Source of the DNA: Trebonia kvetii
GTDB taxonomy: Bacteria > Actinomycetota > Actinomycetes > Streptosporangiales > Streptosporangiaceae
Direction of reading: 5' to 3'
DNA: 64,000 bases
NCBI RefSeq assembly: GCF_007827045.1
Contig: NZ_RPFW01000002.1
Location: forward strand, 248,001 to 312,000
In this document: positions 60,435-64,000 of the stretch, in pieces
Layout: the number at the start of each line of letters is the position of its first letter
Position numbering within the stretch: position 1 is the first letter of the stretch
The notes under the pieces: model-generated
Seen by the model: the letters and a program-made list of their open reading frames with translations, nothing else
Databases searched by the model: none
What the model was told of the DNA's origin: nothing
Program-made: the position numbers and the translations under genes

Positions 60435-62270
60435 ATGGAGCACAGCTACGCCGGAGCAAGGGCCGGCCGCGTCGGCTCATCGCGGGCCTATCTGCCGATC
60501 GAAGAGCACGGCATCGTCGGCGACCTGCGCACGGTGGCCCTTGTCGGCACCGATGGCACGATCGACTGGTTCTGCCCGGCCCGGTTCGATGCCCCGAGCC
60601 TGTTCGGCGCCATCCTCGACTCACGCCGGGGCGGCTACTTCTCACTGAACGCCCGCACCAACTACGCCCGGCCGAAGCAGCGCTACCTCCACGACACCAA
60701 CATCCTGCTCACCCGGTTCCAGGGCAAGGAAGCCGTGGGCGAGGTCATCGACTTTATGGTGCCGGAGACTCACACCGCCGGCCAGGCCCGGGATCTCCTC
60801 GTGCGCCAGGCCCGCGCGGTCCGCGGCCGGACGCGGTTCGAGGTCGCCTGCCACCCCGCATTCGACTACGGCCGCATGTCGCATGACACCGAAATTATCC
60901 AAGGCGTGGGGGCCGTCTTTACCTCCCCCCTCGGCCGCGCCGTGCTGCGGGCCAACGTCGGCCTCAAGGCCGAGGACAACGGTGTCGCCGCCTCGTTCAC
61001 CCTGGAAGAGGGCGAGACGGCCGACTTTCACCTGGAGTGGAACGGCACTGTCCACCCGGTGCTCGCGGGCGAGACGCGCGAGCTGTTCACCCGGACGCAG
61101 GACTTCTGGCGCAACTGGCTGGCCCAGTCGCGGTACACGGGCCGCTGGCGAGAGGTCGTGCACCGCTCCGCGCTGGCGCTCAAGCTCCTTGTCTACCACC
61201 CGACCGGAGCCCTGATCGCGGCTCCGACCACGTCCCTGCCGGAGGAGCTCGGTAGCACGCGCAACTGGGACTACCGCTACTCCTGGCTGCGGGACGCCTC
61301 GTTCACCGTGTATTCGCTGATGCAGCTGGGCTTCCTGGAGGAGGCGGCCAGTTTCATGGACTGGCTGCAACAGCGCTGCGAGCTGGCCACCGCCGAAGGC
61401 GACATTTCGATCATGTACACCATCGACGGCAGCGACCACATCCCCGAGGAGATTCTCGGTCACCTGGAGGGCTACCGGGGCACGCGTCCGGTGCGGATCG
61501 GAAACGCCGCGGTCGGGCAGCAGCAGCTCGATGTGTACGGCGAGATCATGGACTCGGTCTATATCTACAACCGGGATGTGCCAATCTCATATGACCTCTG
61601 GTGCGCCTTGTCCAGCCGACTCGACTGGCTGAGCCGCCACTGGACCGAGGCCGACGAGGGTATCTGGGAGATCCGCGGCCCGCGCAAGCGCTTCACCTAC
61701 TCCGCCCTGATGACCTGGCTGGCCTACGACCGCGCCAGGCGCCTGGCCGACGACCGCGGGCTGCCCGCGCCCATAGAGCGCTGGCGCGACCTGGCCGCCC
61801 AGGCCCACCGCTTCGTTCAGGAGCAGTGCTGGGACCCCGGCCTGAACAGCTACGTGATGTATCCCGGTAGCCAGCTGCTCGACGCCGCCCTGCTGATCAT
61901 GCCGCTGGTCAGGTTCGCCGGCCCAACCGATCCGCGGTTCCTGGCCACCCTGGAACGGATCAGTGAGGGGCTGGTCGCCGATAGCTTGGTCCACCGCTAC
62001 GCCCTCACCGGCCACGACGGCATCGCCGACAGCGAGGGCACATTCAGCCTCTGCACCTTCTGGTATGTCGAGGCCCTAACCCGGGCCGGGCGCACCCACG
62101 AGGCCCGCGGGGTGTTCGAGAAGATGCTGACCTACAGCAACCACCTGGGGCTGTTCGCCGAGCAGATCGGCAGCTCGGGCGAGGCGCTGGGCAACTTTCC
62201 CCAGGCATTCACCCACCTGGCCCTGATCAGCGCCGCGGTCGGGCTGAATCAAGCGCTCGACCGCAGATGA
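60435..62270 (+). CDS. Glycoside hydrolase family 15-type enzyme (trehalase/glucoamylase-like)
   Basis: 611 aa from ATG 60435. N-terminal beta-sandwich (YLPIEEHGIVGDLRTVALVG, GTIDWFCPARFDAPSLFG) is followed by an (alpha/alpha)6 barrel: LGSTRNWDYRYSWLRDASFT, the acid-bearing EADEGIWEIRGPRKRFTYSA, and catalytic base in LGLFAEQIGSSGEALGNFPQ. Actinobacterial members hydrolyse trehalose, though glucoamylase activity is not excluded. No signal peptide, so cytosolic. Its 3' end overlaps a leftward signal-peptide ORF by 22 bp. Confidence 0.88.
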   Translation: MEHSYAGARAGRVGSSRAYLPIEEHGIVGDLRTVALVGTDGTIDWFCPARFDAPSLFGAILDSRRGGYFSLNARTNYARPKQRYLHDTNILLTRFQGKEAVGEVIDFMVPETHTAGQARDLLVRQARAVRGRTRFEVACHPAFDYGRMSHDTEIIQGVGAVFTSPLGRAVLRANVGLKAEDNGVAASFTLEEGETADFHLEWNGTVHPVLAGETRELFTRTQDFWRNWLAQSRYTGRWREVVHRSALALKLLVYHPTGALIAAPTTSLPEELGSTRNWDYRYSWLRDASFTVYSLMQLGFLEEAASFMDWLQQRCELATAEGDISIMYTIDGSDHIPEEILGHLEGYRGTRPVRIGNAAVGQQQLDVYGEIMDSVYIYNRDVPISYDLWCALSSRLDWLSRHWTEADEGIWEIRGPRKRFTYSALMTWLAYDRARRLADDRGLPAPIERWRDLAAQAHRFVQEQCWDPGLNSYVMYPGSQLLDAALLIMPLVRFAGPTDPRFLATLERISEGLVADSLVHRYALTGHDGIADSEGTFSLCTFWYVEALTRAGRTHEARGVFEKMLTYSNHLGLFAEQIGSSGEALGNFPQAFTHLALISAAVGLNQALDRR

Positions 62271-62344
62271 GCCCACGGAGCGGTGAGAGTGAAGGTGATC
62301 GCTGCGGTGGTCAGCAGAAGCCGGGTACGTCGGTGGTTTTGCAT
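62249..62344 (-). CDS. Orphan signal peptide ORF (truncated secreted-protein gene?)
   Basis: 31 aa from ATG 62344 with an excellent Shine-Dalgarno, GGAGGT, about four bases upstream. The product has the form of an export signal (basic QNHRRTR, hydrophobic LLLTTAAITFTLTAPWA) and then stops, ending opposite the 3' end of the GH15 gene. Either a small secreted peptide or a gene cut off behind its signal sequence. Confidence 0.5.
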   Translation of the reverse strand: MQNHRRTRLLLTTAAITFTLTAPWAHLRSSA

Positions 62345-62500
62345 GGCTACCTCCGGGCTCGTCTGGTTTGATACGGCAAGCGCGTCGGCGCGCGGGTCGT
62401 AGCGGCAATTGCCCGATGGTCGTAGTCCCAGTCCCCTTGCCGGACCCCGGTGGCCGGTAATTGAGTGGCGGGCGCGGCCGGCCGTGAGCAGGATCGGGGG

Positions 62501-63440
62501 ATGAGCCAAGATGCGGGCGCCTTCGACCGGGTGACCCGGGAGATCGGCGGCCCCGATGTCGTCGCGCGGCTGGCCGCGCTCAGTGCCAGCGACTTCACCA
62601 GCCTGATGCTCGACGTCTCGCGGCGGCGGGCGGCGGCGGAGACGCCGGCCAGCGTGCTGCGCCGCTACCGGCGCGACCGCTTCACCCGGCCGTCGGACAT
62701 TCCCGCACGGGCGGCCCGGCGGGCCGAGGACACGCTGCTGCGCTGCCTGCCCGACGGCACGGAGCTGGTGACGCTCGCGCCGCTTGTGCCGCTCGGCGCG
62801 CACTCGGTGGTCGCCCCGCTCAGCCAGCACAAGGTCGTGACCACCATCCGGGCCTGCGAGGTGGCGGCCGACCCGACCAACGCGCTTGCGCTTGAGGCAG
62901 CCGTACGCCGTCAGGACGCGCCACGGCAGGCGGGTGCGCCCGGAGAGCTGGTGCGGCTGGCCGCGATCCAGCGGGTGGTCCGCGCGCAGCGCTTCGCCCC
63001 GGGGATGTCGGCCCACTTCGGCCTGTTCGCCATGGTCACCGCCGGGCGCGACGAGGGCAGCCTGCGGTTCGAGACGGCCGCGCTCGCCGAGCACCTGCGC
63101 TTCGCCACCGGCGCCCTGCGTGCCGTCGGCTCGCCAGCCGTCACGCTGGCGCTGACGCCGCTATCCGATGCGGGAGAGCGGCTCGCGGCCGCGGCACGGG
63201 AACAGTTCGCCGGGACCGAGGTCGCCGTCGTGGCGGCGCCGGCCGAGGCCGGCAGGCAGGCGTACTACCGTCACCTGTGCTTCAAGGTGTACGCGGTCGC
63301 CGACGGCGTGACCACGGAGATCGGCGACGGCGGCTTCACCGACTGGACGGCCAGGCTGACAGGCACCGGGAAGGAGCGCCTGCTGATCAGCGGCTACGGC
63401 ACCGACAGGCTCGCCACGCTGGCGCCAGGGCCGCGGTTAG
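62501..63440 (+). CDS. Uncharacterised protein with aaRS/HisZ-like C-terminal motif; stop codon missing or out of frame
   Basis: The frame from ATG 62501 is open to the right edge of the window, but coding character ends near LISGYGTDRLATLAPGP at about 63435. A TAG lies one base out of frame at 63438-63440, so the real gene (about 312 aa) may carry a recent -1/+1 slip there, or read into the antisense of the DinB gene. FDRVTREIGGPDVVARLAAL begins the protein; YYRHLCFKVYAVADG and TEIGDGGFTDWTARL near the end recall class II synthetase/HisZ-like folds. Family not recognised. Confidence 0.55.
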
Positions 63441-64000
63441 CCTGCCGCGGCGCGTGCGGCGCGCTCGACCTGGTCCCGGTAGTCGCGCCACCAGGCCGGG
63501 TCGTGCGAGGACATGTTGTCGCTGCCTTCGAGCAGGCCGACAGCCCCGTCGACCAGCTCGCGGACGATGTCGGCGTGGCCGGCGTGCCGCTGCGTTTCCG
63601 CGGTCATGTGCACCAGGATGGCGCCGAGCGTCATCTCCGTCCCTTCGCCCCACCACGGCACCGCCGCCGTGGCGTCGAGCGGCAGTTCCGCGATCGCGGC
63701 GTCCGCGTGTTTCCATACCCGCCGGTACAGGCCGGTGATGTAGTCCCTTGTCTCCTCTGGCGCCGCCCACATGCCCGCGTTCGGATCGGCGCCCCGCGCC
63801 AGCCACGGCAGTTGCTCGCCGTGCGGTCGGCCGAAGAGGTCGCAGAAGTAGATGAGCTCACCGCCCGCCTGATGCTTGACGAGGCCGAGAAGATTGGTGC
63901 CCGTCGGGGTCAGCGGCCGGCGGATGTCGTACTCGCCGAGCCCGTCAAGCTTCCACAGCAGCGTCTCTCGGGCACCCTGCAGGTAGTCAAGCAGGCTCGC
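63437..64000 (-). CDS. DinB-family (DUF664) protein, 5' end outside window
   Basis: 188 codons visible; the frame enters from the right edge. LLDYLQGARETLLWKLDGLG, TGTNLLGLVKHQAGGELIYF (first His), FCDLFGRPHGEQLPWLARG, LGAILVHMTAETQRHAGHAD (second and third His) and SHDPAWWRDYRDQVERAA are typical of the DUF664 branch with a triad of metal-binding His. Probable mycothiol-dependent enzyme. TTA stop codon (minus-strand TAA) at 63437 overlaps the end of the rightward neighbour. Confidence 0.87.
   Translation of the reverse strand, partial: ASLLDYLQGARETLLWKLDGLGEYDIRRPLTPTGTNLLGLVKHQAGGELIYFCDLFGRPHGEQLPWLARGADPNAGMWAAPEETRDYITGLYRRVWKHADAAIAELPLDATAAVPWWGEGTEMTLGAILVHMTAETQRHAGHADIVRELVDGAVGLLEGSDNMSSHDPAWWRDYRDQVERAARAAAG

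Overview
The window is one contiguous piece of a GC-rich actinomycete chromosome. Evidence for this is the strong G/C third-position bias, many GTG starts, several mycothiol-type DinB-fold enzymes, an actinobacterial ileS T-box leader, a MacS/MacR-like two-component pair and an F420-type LLM oxidoreductase remnant. It resembles Streptosporangiales or related lineages more than a fast-growing Streptomyces core, but the species cannot be named from sequence alone. I saw no rRNA, tRNA, CRISPR array, integrase or transposase.

Layout. 1-9.8 kb: 3' end of argG, a DHA2 exporter, a divergent GNAT/XRE-cupin pair with overlapping start codons, a DUF3099 protein, a broken GNAT gene, then a leftward block ileS > SpoIIE-type phosphatase > enolase-superfamily enzyme, with an isoleucine T-box leader upstream of ileS. 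10-18.5 kb: pyrF, a P450, a methyltransferase, TetR/DUF2218, an ArsR-SRPBCC-DinB operon, a Tat-type purple acid phosphatase and another DinB-fold protein. 18.7-30.7 kb: an FtsX-type permease, a SLATT-like membrane protein, MFS/LysR, an amino-acid permease, a fructosamine-kinase-like enzyme, a carboxymuconolactone decarboxylase with its MocR regulator, and an arylamine N-acetyltransferase. 30.7-45 kb: small enzymes and regulators (nucleotidyltransferase, hydrolases, DinB-fold, MarR, MBL), two secreted beta-propeller proteins sharing an ECF-like promoter motif, and an iolI-like/Gfo-Idh operon. 45.6-52.7 kb: a SNF2-family ATPase, AraC/APH-like pair, a DUF1062 gene behind a striking leader (WblC/WhiB7-like promoter, MTTPAL leader ORF, nested inverted repeats), YciI, DinB and YaaA. 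52.9-57.5 kb: a KAS III fused to a heme-oxygenase-like di-iron domain, an unknown partner protein, and a histidine kinase/response regulator in one directon. 57.6-64 kb: a secreted protein, a rearranged LuxR-type regulator pseudogene, an Fpg/Nei glycosylase with an altered zinc finger, a GH15 enzyme, an orphan signal peptide, and two genes running to or near the window edge.

Genome-level patterns: many genes appear leaderless, with a TAnnnT box 6-7 nt before the start codon. A 25-bp sequence (GATAACAGCAAGAAGCGCGG followed by AGCGC) recurs in the first 30 kb, mostly between genes but once inside a coding region. Several genes are decayed in informative ways (internal deletion, inversion, frameshift, 5' truncation). 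The best candidates for something undescribed are the KAS III-di-iron fusion locus and the DUF1062 attenuation leader.
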